Source: Hymenobacter sp. YC55 (GTDB lineage: Bacteria > Bacteroidota > Bacteroidia > Cytophagales > Hymenobacteraceae). Taken from it: a DNA stretch of 64,000 nucleotides. Positions 8,069 to 15,592 of this stretch are shown here, one piece after another. A program made the translations under genes and the position numbers. The stretch is taken from NCBI RefSeq assembly GCF_029433095.1, contig NZ_JARNTX010000008.1, positions 62,001-126,000 on the forward strand, in the 5' to 3' direction. Every line of letters begins with the position of its first letter. The stretch's first letter is position 1. The notes under the pieces were generated by a model. The model was not told where the DNA came from, did no database searches, and was given only the letters and a program-made list of their open reading frames with translations.

Positions 8069-9100
8069 ATGACCACTTCCACTGCTCCCAAAACCAGCAA
8101 AGCCACCAAAGCCAAGAAAACGGCCAAAGGCAAGAAAAGCACTAAAGCCACAACTACCGACGCAAAGCCCCGTTACGACGTGCAACAGGTGGTAACCGAC
8201 CGGATTATTTTGGCGCTGGAAGGTGGTATTATTCCGTGGAGAAAGGGGTGGAGCGCCTACGGGATGCCCCGCAACTACGCCACCGGCAAGGCGTACCAAG
8301 GCATCAACGCTTTTTTGCTGGGTTTTTCCCCGGTTGGCGAGTACCCACTTTACCTGACCTATAAACAGGCGTTTGATTTAGGTGGCTGCGTACGCAAGGG
8401 CGAAAAAGGCGAAACAGTGATTTTTTACAGCAACGTGGAAGGCAAGAAAAAGGCCACGGGCGAAAAGGGCGACGATTATTTTCTCATGAAATCGTTCACC
8501 GTTTTCAATATCAGCCAGATTGACGGCATCGAGTTTGAGTTGCCCGAGAAAGTAGAGCGCACGTTCACCCCCAACGAAGCCGCCGAAGCTCTTTTCGGTC
8601 GTTATTTGGGCCTGACAGGTGCCCCGACGTTGGGTTTTGGGGGTTCGCGGGCCTATTACGCCCCCGAGAGCGACCATATTCAGATGCCCCCCCGCCTGAC
8701 TTTCCGCAGTGAGCAGGCGTTTTACCGCACGCTGGGACACGAATTAGGCCACAGCACCGGAGCCGCCCACCGGCTGAACCGCCCCGACTTGGTTAACAGT
8801 GGCGGCAAGGGTAGCGCCAGCTACGCCCGCGAGGAGCTAACGGCCGAAATGACGACCGCTTTTCTGAACGCCGAAATCGGGTACGCCCCGGAGCCCGAAG
8901 GCGACCAGCACGCCAGCTACATTCAAAACTGGCTGATGGCCCTCAAAGGCGATAAAAGCCTAGTATTCAAAGCCGCCAGCCTAGCCCAGAAAGCGAGCTA
9001 TCTGATAAAAGGCGAAACGCCCCCCAGCTACGAAATTACGGCCCCGGTAACCCGGACGCTCCAGCCCGAGCCCGCTGAGGCGGTAGCCCTTGCCGCCTAG
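8069..9100 (+). CDS. ardC: ArdC-like antirestriction protein with zincin-like domain
   Basis: 343 residues from the ATG at 8069, chosen because the upstream frame runs through the promoter site. Residues 1-35 are a lysine/threonine-rich tail. Residues 38-150 match the ArdC N-terminal ssDNA-binding domain (DUF1738: VTDRIILALEGGIIPWRKGW at 42-61). The C-terminal part is a zincin-like metallopeptidase domain with HELGH at 224-228 and a downstream Glu region (EELTAEM). Plasmid ArdC proteins protect incoming single-stranded plasmid DNA from host restriction during conjugation. A clear terminator follows. Its presence supports a history of conjugative transfer, although no intact transfer genes are in the window. 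Confidence 0.88.
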   Translation: MTTSTAPKTSKATKAKKTAKGKKSTKATTTDAKPRYDVQQVVTDRIILALEGGIIPWRKGWSAYGMPRNYATGKAYQGINAFLLGFSPVGEYPLYLTYKQAFDLGGCVRKGEKGETVIFYSNVEGKKKATGEKGDDYFLMKSFTVFNISQIDGIEFELPEKVERTFTPNEAAEALFGRYLGLTGAPTLGFGGSRAYYAPESDHIQMPPRLTFRSEQAFYRTLGHELGHSTGAAHRLNRPDLVNSGGKGSASYAREELTAEMTTAFLNAEIGYAPEPEGDQHASYIQNWLMALKGDKSLVFKAASLAQKASYLIKGETPPSYEITAPVTRTLQPEPAEAVALAA

Positions 9101-9121
9101 TCTGCCCAACAAAAGCCAATC

Positions 9122-9154
9122 AAACCCCGCTTTTCACGCTGAAAGGCGGGGTTT
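9122..9154 (+). terminator. Rho-independent terminator
   Basis: Stem AAACCCCGC(CTTT) / (AAAG)GCGGGGTTT just downstream of the ArdC gene. Confidence 0.7.
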
Positions 9155-9234
9155 AGGTTGAAAACATACCATTCAGCAGCGTAAAAATCAGAAACTTTCG
9201 GGCGGCTCCGCCGCCGGGGCCAAAAACCAGCCAG

Positions 9235-9561
9235 ATGAGCACAAACAAACTTTCTTTTCAGGAAAAACTAATTATTGTGGTGATTGGTCTGGCCGGCTTC
9301 CTTTTCCTAGGGGGCGGGTTGTATGAGGACGTACGGCCTCGGCCCGTGACGCGTATTCACGGAATCATTGTCGATAAGCAGTGGCAGAAGCCTTACCAGG
9401 TCCACTACAAGCACAGCAGCGAGTGGCGGCCCAGCCGGTTTTTGGTTTGGGTTGCCAACCGCGAGAGCATCCGGTCCGTGGAGGTGGATAGCGTTACGTG
9501 GGGCGGCTTGCGCATCGGCCAGCCCAGCAGCTACCGCTACACGCCGCGCAACTGGTGGTAG
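9235..9561 (+). CDS. Small membrane-anchored hypothetical protein
   Basis: 108 residues. One membrane helix at about residues 12-29 (IIVVIGLAGFLFLGGGLY) is followed by a beta-rich, basic and aromatic extracytoplasmic-type domain ending in TPRNWW. I do not recognise the family. No palindrome site precedes it; the region upstream carries only the ArdC terminator. Confidence 0.55.
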   Translation: MSTNKLSFQEKLIIVVIGLAGFLFLGGGLYEDVRPRPVTRIHGIIVDKQWQKPYQVHYKHSSEWRPSRFLVWVANRESIRSVEVDSVTWGGLRIGQPSSYRYTPRNWW

Positions 9562-9678
9562 GCAACCGAGCCGGCCCGCGCCCGGGAATTTTTGGGGTAT
9601 AGGCAGCGGGGAGGGAATGGATGCCAAGGAAATAAAGTGCCCTGAAACCCTGAAAACAGGGCTTTTTGGCCGGATTTG

Positions 9679-9696
9679 TGTAATTAAATACGTACA
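9679..9696 (+). promoter_or_regulatory. Palindrome promoter cassette
   Basis: TGTAATTAAATACGTACA, with TTTTTGG ending 9 nt upstream. The leader after it (GCCGGCAATGAAGCCAGGCC...) is almost identical to the leader at 13665-13700. It ends 37 bp before the ATG at 9734. Confidence 0.65.
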
Positions 9697-9733
9697 GCCG
9701 GCAATGAAGCCAGGCCCGTATTCTCCCCTTGTT

Positions 9734-10210
9734 ATGACTGCTTCTGCCCCCGCCACCGCTGGCCAACTCGTTGAGAAATCGTCCACCCTATTTGTGGTGG
9801 GCCAAGCGCTCGGTGCCGGCACGCTGTTGGCCTACCTGAGCTTTGAGGCCCTGAGCGCCGCTTACGGGCAGAAGCTACCCAAAACCGTCCAGGTGTTGAC
9901 CGTGAGCAGCTACGAAGTGTGCGTGCTGCCCGGCATGGCCAACTACTGGGCTAAGGACGTGGAAGCCGTTAAAGCCACCCGGACGGCAACCCTGCGCAAA
10001 GAAGGCGCAGCTCCCCAGCCCCAACCGCTGGCCCCCGTTTCCAAAGCAGACATGATTTCGCGCATCCTGAGCACTGCCAGCCAAGCCGCTATAGTTAGCA
10101 ACCGGGCCGGCGAATTTCAGGGCCTGGCGGCCAACACCTTTATTACCCTAGCGTTTAAGTCCGAGGATGAGCTGGGCAGCATCTGTAAAAAAATAGGGGC
10201 AATCCACTAA
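9734..10210 (+). CDS. Hypothetical protein
   Basis: 158 residues from the ATG at 9734; longer upstream readings cross the promoter and are rejected. The sequence is alanine-rich, with hydrophobic stretches at about residues 15-45 (LFVVGQALGAGTLLAYLSFE) and 55-75, a charged middle and a helical end. It may be membrane-associated but no clear transmembrane helix is certain. It sits in its own cassette-terminator unit. Function unknown. Confidence 0.55.
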   Translation: MTASAPATAGQLVEKSSTLFVVGQALGAGTLLAYLSFEALSAAYGQKLPKTVQVLTVSSYEVCVLPGMANYWAKDVEAVKATRTATLRKEGAAPQPQPLAPVSKADMISRILSTASQAAIVSNRAGEFQGLAANTFITLAFKSEDELGSICKKIGAIH

Positions 10211-10224
10211 GCGCCCAGACAATA

Positions 10225-10250
10225 GAAACGGGGCCTTACGGCCCCGTTTC
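10225..10250 (+). terminator. Terminator hairpin
   Basis: Perfect inverted repeat GAAACGGGGCC / GGCCCCGTTTC with a TTAC loop, 14 bp after the preceding stop. Confidence 0.7.
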
Positions 10251-10406
10251 GCGTCCCAACGGACTCGATAAGATGAATCACACCCCAGCGGCATGTAGCC
10301 GGGTTGGCAGGCCAGGCAGTGGGGGTGAAGTAAACGCGGTTTGATCCGGATGGTTGGTAAAAATGTGCCCTATAACACCTGAAAAGGGTGTTTTTGGCGG
10401 GGTTTG

Positions 10407-10424
10407 TGCAACTGGGCAAGGGTC
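10407..10424 (+). promoter_or_regulatory. Degenerate palindrome cassette
   Basis: Only the left half resembles the 18-bp site, but the TTTTTGG box and the GAAAAGGGTG element sit at the standard positions, 9 nt and about 20 nt upstream. It may be a weakened copy in front of the gene at 10440. Confidence 0.35.
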
Positions 10425-10439
10425 TTAACGCCCGTTTTT

Positions 10440-10649
10440 ATGTCCCTCACTGCCCCCGCTGCCTTTCCTCTTGAATCCTTGCGCGAAACCACCTATGGGC
10501 TGGAGCTGGCCGTCATTGCCTATACCAAAGGGCAACTGAGCCAAGAGGAGTTGCGGGCTGAAATTGACTGGGCCGCAACCGCCTACGAGGCCGCCGGGCT
10601 TAACGCTACGAGTACCCGCGCCCGGTACGCTGAACTGATTGCCGAGTAA
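10440..10649 (+). CDS. Small hypothetical protein
   Basis: 69 residues, all-helical and acidic, with no recognised motif. The ATG at 10440 lies 15 bp after a degenerate cassette. The sequence (LSQEELRAEIDWAATAYEAA) reads as a small soluble helical bundle. Function unknown. Confidence 0.45.
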   Translation: MSLTAPAAFPLESLRETTYGLELAVIAYTKGQLSQEELRAEIDWAATAYEAAGLNATSTRARYAELIAE

Positions 10650-10779
10650 GTTGCAACCGCTAGGCAACGGGGGAGAAGTGGTGGGCGAGTTTTTACTGTA
10701 AATATACCCCTACCAGTTTAAATAAATTCAAGAAAAAGTGGTTCAGTGGCCTAATAAGGCCTTTATTTGGTCTGGTTTG

Positions 10780-10797
10780 TGTATCTATATACGCACA
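10780..10797 (+). promoter_or_regulatory. Palindrome promoter cassette
   Basis: TGTATCTATATACGCACA with TTTGG ending 9 nt upstream and a GGCCTAATAAGGCC inverted repeat before it. It ends 25 bp before the ATG at 10823. Confidence 0.65.
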
Positions 10798-10822
10798 AAC
10801 ATTCCACTTTCAGCCCTTCCTT

Positions 10823-11146
10823 ATGGCTTTCGCAGTTTCCACCTCCCCACGGGCTACGGCCGACTATATCTACGAAATGACTGAGGACGGTTTGCTGATA
10901 ATTATTGACCTGGACTTGGGTAACCGGAGCGTAACCAACGACATGCAAAACGTACTGGTCGACATAGCCTGGGGCGAGGAGCGGGCTTCGCTGGCCGGGT
11001 GCCGGATTACTTACCGCGACTCGGAGGGCAACTGGAGCCGGGTGGTCCTAAGCCAGGAAGGCCGCTATGAGCGCGTTTGCTCTTTTGGCAAGCGCGTGAC
11101 CGAGGAAGCCGAAGCGTTGATGTTGCTGCGGCAGGTACCCAAGTAA
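10823..11146 (+). CDS. Hypothetical protein
   Basis: 107 residues, soluble, mixed alpha/beta, unrecognised. Features: acidic strand DGLLIIIDLDLGNRS near residues 23-37 and a basic C-terminal half. It has its own cassette upstream and a strong terminator immediately after the stop, so it is a single-gene unit. Confidence 0.6.
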   Translation: MAFAVSTSPRATADYIYEMTEDGLLIIIDLDLGNRSVTNDMQNVLVDIAWGEERASLAGCRITYRDSEGNWSRVVLSQEGRYERVCSFGKRVTEEAEALMLLRQVPK

Positions 11147-11170
11147 GGGGCTGCAGCGCCCCGCTTTTTT
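11147..11170 (+). terminator. Rho-independent terminator
   Basis: GGGGC TGCAGC GCCCC stem followed by GCTTTTTT, starting right after the stop codon of the 10823 gene. Confidence 0.8.
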
Positions 11171-11203
11171 CCTTTGGTTTTACCTGTTGCCAGTAGCTGC
11201 CCC

Positions 11204-11278
11204 ATGACTGTTTATACCCCCGAAGCCCCCGCCCGGGACCACGCGCTCCAAAGCGAGGACTACCACGCCGAATATTAG
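11204..11278 (+). CDS. Possible 24-residue peptide
   Basis: A short ATG frame between a terminator and the next palindrome site, hydrophilic, ending YHAEY. No ribosome site is convincing and no family is recognised. It may be the start of a decayed gene. Confidence 0.2.
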   Translation: MTVYTPEAPARDHALQSEDYHAEY

Positions 11279-11288
11279 GCGGTAACGT

Positions 11289-11306
11289 TGTGCGTATATA
11301 GGCGCA
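11289..11306 (+). promoter_or_regulatory. 18-bp palindrome site
   Basis: TGTGCGTATATAGGCGCA with a GG dinucleotide ending 9 nt upstream but no T-rich box. It ends 44 bp before the ATG at 11351. Confidence 0.55.
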
Positions 11307-11350
11307 AGGCTGTAACTTTAGGACCACAGCCCCCCCCGCTACCCTGCTTC

Positions 11351-11767
11351 ATGCTTCTACCCCTACCGGCCGCTCCAGAATTCCCCACGCCCCAGCCGGG
11401 TGGGCCGCCCCCGGCGTCTGGGATCCTGTCAGAGGCGAATTTACTGGCTGCCTTCGAGGCCCACTACCCCGCCTTGCTGCGCTTCTGCCGGGTAGAGGGC
11501 GTCGGCTACGTGTTGTGCAGCTACGTGGCGGCCGCTGAGGGCGCGGCGGTACGCTTCGCACTGGGAACGGGCTGGGTGCTGCTGCGCCTGCGCCCTGATG
11601 GCCAGTTCGGGCTCCCCTGCGGGCCGCTGAGCCCCCGGGGCGTGGCCTACCTTATCACGCGGGCGTTGCCCGTGCGCGACCGCCGGGTGATGCGGGACGG
11701 TCCCTGGCCGGAGGGCAGGCAGTGGGGACGAAGATTAGCCGAAGCAGCGAAACAAAGCTCATTTTAG
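11351..11767 (+). CDS. Hypothetical protein
   Basis: 138 residues from the ATG at 11351. Proline-rich N-terminal 25 residues, then a globular, hydrophobic domain (LLAAFEAHYPALLRFCRVEG at about 31-50) and a basic C-terminus. Unrecognised. The upstream frame crosses the palindrome site and is not used. Confidence 0.5.
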   Translation: MLLPLPAAPEFPTPQPGGPPPASGILSEANLLAAFEAHYPALLRFCRVEGVGYVLCSYVAAAEGAAVRFALGTGWVLLRLRPDGQFGLPCGPLSPRGVAYLITRALPVRDRRVMRDGPWPEGRQWGRRLAEAAKQSSF

Positions 11768-11797
11768 CCGGAAAAAGCAGGTTTGGGGCATAGATCT

Positions 11798-11815
11798 TGT
11801 ATCTATTCAGGTACA
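11798..11815 (+). promoter_or_regulatory. Palindrome promoter cassette
   Basis: TGTATCTATTCAGGTACA with TTTGGGG ending 9 nt upstream and the GCCGGCAACGG leader motif after it. It ends 34 bp before the ATG at 11850. Confidence 0.6.
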
Positions 11816-11849
11816 GCCGGCAACGGTACCGCTGCTCCTTGTCTTGGTT

Positions 11850-12479
11850 ATGACTGCTGCCCAGATTTACTCCCAGCTTGAAGCCCGTGCACTGCTGCAG
11901 CTGCTGAACGCGCCGCAGCCGTGGCAGCGAGGCCCGGCGTTGGTCCTCTTATCGGCTTTGCTGGATGAGCCCAAGTTGCTCACGATTGTGTAGCTGCTCG
12001 TAGTGGACCATTTCCATGCCGGCGGGTTACGCGGGTTCACGCCCCGCCTGCTGGTGGTAGAAGGGGCGGACTCGTATCTACCGCACATACCCGTGCTGGC
12101 CGAGCGGCTACATCAGATGGTGTCGTTCTTCGGCGGCCAGTGGACGTAAACCGCGGCGGAGTTGCTGGTAGTCGGGCAGAACCTGAAAGAGAGTTGGGGC
12201 GCGCCGCATATGCAGCAGTTGTACTATGAGCTGTCAATCCGCCTGATTATGCGCCTGCATCCCCACGACACGCAAGAGTCCGACTGGTACAAGACGTGGC
12301 ACCTGAGCGCCCACGAGGCCGCGCAGGTACAATCCCTGGAGAGCAATAATTGGCTGCACTACTCGGAAGTGTTCGTGAAAGTACACTCGTGCCCCAGCCG
12401 CGTGTACCGAGTCGAAGTTTCCCTAGCGGAACACGCGATGTATACTGCCCGCGGTCGGAGGGGAGGGGAAGCCGGTTGA
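11850..12479 (+). pseudogene. Decayed gene with a TraG/VirB4-like conjugation ATPase C-terminus
   Basis: One frame from the ATG at 11850 to the TGA ending at 12479, broken by TAG at 11991-11993 and TAA at 12147-12149. After the first stop it reads LLVVDHFHAGGL, like a Walker-B-type strand with a variant residue where DEAW/DEAH is usual. Near the end it reads WHLSAHEAAQVQSLESNN, YSEVFVKVHSCPSRVYRVEV and SLAEHAMYTARG. This order matches the C-terminal lobe of Bacteroidota TraG-type conjugation ATPases (an LxxxEAxxVxSI helix, then EVFIxxGxxSxVYxxEVS). The first 47 residues do not match TraG, so the gene may be a fusion of a cassette-borne start with a TraG tail. A strong terminator follows. It is the only trace of conjugation machinery in the window. 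Confidence 0.5.
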
Positions 12480-12507
12480 GGAGGCGGTGAAGCAGAAATC
12501 GGCAGAA

Positions 12508-12535
12508 AGCTCCGCAGCGTGCGGAGCTTTTTTTT
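12508..12535 (+). terminator. Rho-independent terminator
   Basis: AGCTCCGCA GCG TGCGGAGCT followed by eight T's; the strongest terminator seen here. Confidence 0.85.
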
Positions 12536-12576
12536 GGCCGTCCGAGCAGGCAAGAAAACCGGCTTAAAATAGCCAT

Positions 12577-12595
12577 GCATGTCTATTCAGGCACA
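12577..12595 (+). promoter_or_regulatory. Partial palindrome site without its own gene
   Basis: ATGTCTATTCAGGCACA and flanks, close to the 11798 and 19041 sites. The AGGCAACGGGG leader-like sequence follows, but no supported gene starts before the next cassette at 12702. Probably a relic or an extra operator for ssb. Confidence 0.35.
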
Positions 12596-12701
12596 TAATT
12601 CAAGCAGGCAACGGGGTAGGAAAAAGCTGAGCGCCAGACGCGAGAAATATCAAAACAAAGTATCCCCATTGGCTCAAAAGGGGCAAATATGGTCTAATTT
12701 G

Positions 12702-12719
12702 TGTACCTATGTAGACACG
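12702..12719 (+). promoter_or_regulatory. Palindrome promoter cassette
   Basis: TGTACCTATGTAGACACG with ATATGG ending 9 nt upstream and CTCAAAAGGGG before it. It ends 46 bp before the ssb ATG. Confidence 0.6.
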
Positions 12720-12765
12720 CGGGGAATGATTCCCGGCATCCAAACAACCCTTTTTCATTACAGTT

Positions 12766-13182
12766 ATGCAACAGCTACTCATCATCGGCAACGTAGGCAA
12801 ACAAGCAGAAGTACGTCAGGCCGAAAACGGGCAGGCCATCGGCTTTAGCGTGGCAGTGAACGAATCCTACAAGGACAAGTCCGGCCAGCGCCAGGAGAAA
12901 ACCACGTGGTACAAAGCTACCTTCTGGAAGAAACTGGGTGACAGCACCAAGATTGCCGAGTACCTGAAACCCGGCCAGACGGTGAGCATTATTGGCCGGC
13001 CATACGCGGATGCCTACCTCAACAAGGAGGGCAATGCCGTAGCTGAGCAGTGCGTTCGCGTGTCTAGCCTGGACTTGATTGGCTCGCCCAAAGGCCAGAG
13101 CGAGGCACTGGTTGAAGGTCCCGACTCCGACGACCTCCGCTCCACTCTGAACAAGGACGACGATAACGACCTCCCTTTCTAG
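12766..13182 (+). CDS. ssb: Single-stranded DNA-binding protein
   Basis: 138 residues. Residues 1-105 form an OB fold of the SSB type: LLIIGNVGKQAEVR, FSVAVNESY, TTWYKATFWKK and GQTVSIIGRPYADAY. The tail is short and ends DDDNDLPF, the acidic tip that recruits repair and replication partners. It is shorter than chromosomal SSBs, as is usual for plasmid copies. It coats ssDNA during replication and transfer and fits with the nearby Rep, helicase and ArdC genes. Cassette at 12702 drives it. Confidence 0.93.
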   Translation: MQQLLIIGNVGKQAEVRQAENGQAIGFSVAVNESYKDKSGQRQEKTTWYKATFWKKLGDSTKIAEYLKPGQTVSIIGRPYADAYLNKEGNAVAEQCVRVSSLDLIGSPKGQSEALVEGPDSDDLRSTLNKDDDNDLPF

Positions 13183-13265
13183 GCAGGTAGCCCGCCTGCC
13201 CGGGTTTCGGCCGGGGCAGGAAAGGGTTTTATCGTGTTTGCTACCCGCTTTTTTCCTTCGCCCCG

Positions 13266-13475
13266 ATGAATACGCTCTACCTGCCGACCGCCCCCCAGCC
13301 CGAACAGGCTGTGCCCTGCTGCGTGACGCAGCTTTCGCAGTGGCACGAGTACCACGCCCGCCGTCACCGCGCCCACCTGCCGGCGGACGAGCCCGCCCCG
13401 GGGGCCGTGGTGAGTGCCGGCCACGCCTGGCACCGCAGCTGGGCCGAGTGGCACGAACAGCAGGCCAGCAGCTAA
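13266..13475 (+). CDS. Small hypothetical protein
   Basis: 69 residues, rich in His, Trp and Arg (WHEYHARRHRAHLP near residues 26-39, WHRSWAEWHEQQ near 55-66). The histidine repeats could bind metal but no known motif is present. An overlapping frame (13238-13510) is less protein-like. A terminator follows. Confidence 0.45.
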   Translation: MNTLYLPTAPQPEQAVPCCVTQLSQWHEYHARRHRAHLPADEPAPGAVVSAGHAWHRSWAEWHEQQASS

Positions 13476-13508
13476 GAGAACTAGCCTGCCCTCCCCGAAA
13501 AGACCAAT

Positions 13509-13532
13509 AGCCCCGCCCACAGAAGCGGGGCT
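13509..13532 (+). terminator. Terminator hairpin
   Basis: AGCCCCGC / GCGGGGCT with an 8-nt loop, then TAAT. Confidence 0.6.
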
Positions 13533-13646
13533 TAATCGTGCATTTTTGTTGCCGTTTCCTAAGCAGGCAGTAGGGTAAAAAAGTGGCGAGGCAACAGAAA
13601 TAAAATGCCTTTAGACCCCTTAGAAGGGCGTTTTTGGTGTGGTTTA

Positions 13647-13664
13647 TGTATCTATATACGTACG
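13647..13664 (+). promoter_or_regulatory. Palindrome promoter cassette
   Basis: TGTATCTATATACGTACG with TTTTTGG ending 9 nt upstream and CCCTTAGAAGGG before that. The leader (GTCGGCAACGAAGCCAGGCC...) is nearly the same as that at 9697-9733. It ends 36 bp before the ATG at 13701. Confidence 0.7.
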
Positions 13665-13700
13665 GTCGGCAACGAAGCCAGGCCCGTATTCTCCCCCGTT

Positions 13701-14246
13701 ATGACTACTGCTGCTGCCTCCCTGCTAATCAAAGCTTTGATAGTGACTACCGGCTATGTGCCGACTTATTCAAAAGCCGTGGGCGAGCGCATCGTGCGCG
13801 TGGAGTTGACCGGGGGCAGGTCGGTTGTGATAACGGGCAACGAGAAAGGCTACGACATGGGAGAAGCGACCGAGGCCGAAATTGCTGCCGCTAAGCCCAT
13901 AGCCAAGCACTACAAAGCCTTTCTGCGCGGGGGTGAATTGCCCAGCGCCCCGGCTGGCATTACGACCAAGCACCTCCTCGAAACCGAGCACGAAGGCGGC
14001 GGGCTGGAAGTGTTCGAGTTGGTCGAAACCAAAGAAACCAAGCGGGTAGCCGCCCTGCGCGACATATTGAAGCAGGGCCAGTGCAAAGTAGTGGAGGGTA
14101 AACTGGTGGACACGTTCAGCGCCAGCGCCTTTATTCAAGTGTACGATATGGTAAATGAAGCCAACAAAACCAAGCTGCTGAGCTTCTCGCTGGCCGGAGC
14201 CATCGGGGCCTGTTTCAAGCTGATTAACAACCAGCGCAACAAGTAA
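13701..14246 (+). CDS. Hypothetical protein
   Basis: 181 residues from the ATG at 13701. N-terminal beta-rich part (residues 5-45), a central helical, charged region (45-120) and a C-terminal hydrophobic helix with AGAIGACFKLINN. No family recognised. Longer upstream frames cross the cassette and are rejected. The start context GTTATGACT is shared with the genes at 8069, 9734 and 11850, showing that the leader and start are copied together. Confidence 0.6.
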   Translation: MTTAAASLLIKALIVTTGYVPTYSKAVGERIVRVELTGGRSVVITGNEKGYDMGEATEAEIAAAKPIAKHYKAFLRGGELPSAPAGITTKHLLETEHEGGGLEVFELVETKETKRVAALRDILKQGQCKVVEGKLVDTFSASAFIQVYDMVNEANKTKLLSFSLAGAIGACFKLINNQRNK

Positions 14247-14335
14247 ATAAGCGGTATGAAACCTCAAAAACCGAGTTTTCGGCCCGGTTTCTGGCTTGTT
14301 TCTCTTATCCGACACCCTGTTTTTTCATTGATTTT

Positions 14336-14539
14336 ATGCCCTTTGTTACCCTAATAGCCGAACAGCACCTGGTTTTCACCCGCAAAATAGAGGTGAGCGA
14401 CGAAGAACTGGCCGAACTACAGGCCCAGCTAGCCGAAGGCCGCCAGGACGTTTCGCACCTGGTAGCCGAGGACCACCTCAGCGAAGAGAATATTTTGGAG
14501 GATAGCGGCTATGAAGCCGTGCGCTTGGTGCTGCACTAG
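14336..14539 (+). CDS. Small acidic hypothetical protein
   Basis: 67 residues, acidic, helical (SDEELAELQAQLAEG near residues 21-35). It may be co-transcribed with the 13701 gene (89 bp away, only a weak hairpin between them) and with the gene at 14592. Unrecognised. Confidence 0.5.
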   Translation: MPFVTLIAEQHLVFTRKIEVSDEELAELQAQLAEGRQDVSHLVAEDHLSEENILEDSGYEAVRLVLH

Positions 14540-14591
14540 CAGCCCCGGCTGCAAGCAAATTTCTTTCTCAGTTTCCTTTTCAATCCTATTT

Positions 14592-14891
14592 ATGAAACTC
14601 CCAAAAGGCGCACATTACCCCGTTTACCCCCAGCCGGCGTTGGAGCGCGGCAAAATCGACCAGCGCCAAAGAAGCGACAAAGGGCTTACCCTGCTCGACC
14701 ACCTGGCCATTGAGGCCCTGCCCGTAGCCCAGGCCCGTACCAGTTCCCAGCGGGCCGGCTACGTGAATGGCCCCGCCATCATGGAACACGCCAGCCCCGA
14801 GTACGTGGCGAAGGAAGCCTACGACCTGGCCGAGGCCATGCTCACCGAGCGCCAGAACCGCCACGCCGCCGAAGTGGCCCCTCAGGCGTGA
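14592..14891 (+). CDS. Hypothetical protein
   Basis: 99 residues from the ATG at 14592. Polar, helical in its second half (YVAKEAYDLAEAMLTERQNR). It ends in a GTGA overlap with the next reading frame, which suggests translational coupling. Unrecognised. Confidence 0.5.
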   Translation: MKLPKGAHYPVYPQPALERGKIDQRQRSDKGLTLLDHLAIEALPVAQARTSSQRAGYVNGPAIMEHASPEYVAKEAYDLAEAMLTERQNRHAAEVAPQA

Positions 14892-15062
14892 GCAGCTTAG
14901 CCAGTGCCCGCCGTGGGTGGCGCGAGCGCACCCGCCGCGCCGTGGCCCGCGAGCAGGGCCGGTGCTGCCTGTGCCAGAAAAAAAGATGACACCGGTTTGA
15001 TGGAAGGAAAGTGTACGGCCTGCTTTGTACTCGTGCAGGAGCGTATCGCGGCCCAGGCTTAA
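14888..15062 (+). pseudogene. Small CxxC...CxxC zinc-finger protein broken at a poly-A run
   Basis: GTG at 14888 overlaps the upstream stop. The frame gives a basic helix (ARRGWRERTRRAVAREQ) and then CCLCQKKR and a TGA. One frame over, starting after the A-run at 14978-14984, it continues DDTGLMEGKCTACFVLVQER to a TAA at 15060-15062. With six instead of seven A's the two parts join into a roughly 57-residue protein with a CxxC-x12-CxxC zinc site. It could be a sequence error, a real mutation, or slippage at the A-run. Confidence 0.5.
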
Positions 15063-15158
15063 CGGCCTACCGCGGAAAAAAAGAGAATCAAATAGGGCGA
15101 AACAAAACTTGAAAAAAGATGACTCATTGCCATAAAAAGGGGTTTTTGGACAGGTTTC

Positions 15159-15176
15159 TGTATCCATATACGCACA
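15159..15176 (+). promoter_or_regulatory. Palindrome promoter cassette
   Basis: TGTATCCATATACGCACA with TTTTTGG ending 9 nt upstream and ATAAAAAGGGG before it. It ends 34 bp before the ATG at 15211. Confidence 0.65.
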
Positions 15177-15210
15177 GGCAGTAACCTAGCCGCTTGCCAA
15201 CCAGTACCCG

Positions 15211-15426
15211 ATGGCCGACTTTTCCCCCGCACAACACCAGGCACGTGAACAACGCAAAATCGAGTTGGCCCAGGCCGAGCTACAGGCCCAGCTTAGCGGG
15301 TCGGAAAAGGCCCCATGTTTCGAGCCGCTAAGCTGCCCGACTGAGGCCCGGGAGCGTTACCAGCAGCGGCTGGCCGCCATCAAGGCGCTGTGCGCGGCGG
15401 TTACGATATTGGTGCAGGACCTGTAA
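15211..15426 (+). CDS. Small helical hypothetical protein
   Basis: 71 residues, largely helical with a coiled-coil-like N-terminal half (QREQRKIELAQAELQAQL-like spacing, residues 8-29) and two cysteines (PCFEPLSCP). Single-gene cassette unit. Function unknown. Confidence 0.5.
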   Translation: MADFSPAQHQAREQRKIELAQAELQAQLSGSEKAPCFEPLSCPTEARERYQQRLAAIKALCAAVTILVQDL

Positions 15427-15592
15427 GCGGTCGGAGGGGGTCAGCCACGCCCCTTCCCCAGCCGCTTATTTTTTTTCCCACTGCCTGATGATAGGCGATA
15501 AAACCGGCAAGGGGCCCAATCTCCAATAGTATCTTGCCCCTTCCTGCTGATACGGATTGAACAGTGTTGTTCCTGTTAACCCTAGAGCTTAT

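Noticed and set aside
7740..8072. Plus-strand reading frame before the ArdC gene
   Set aside because: It runs through a palindrome site and the ArdC promoter cassette and has no protein-like composition.
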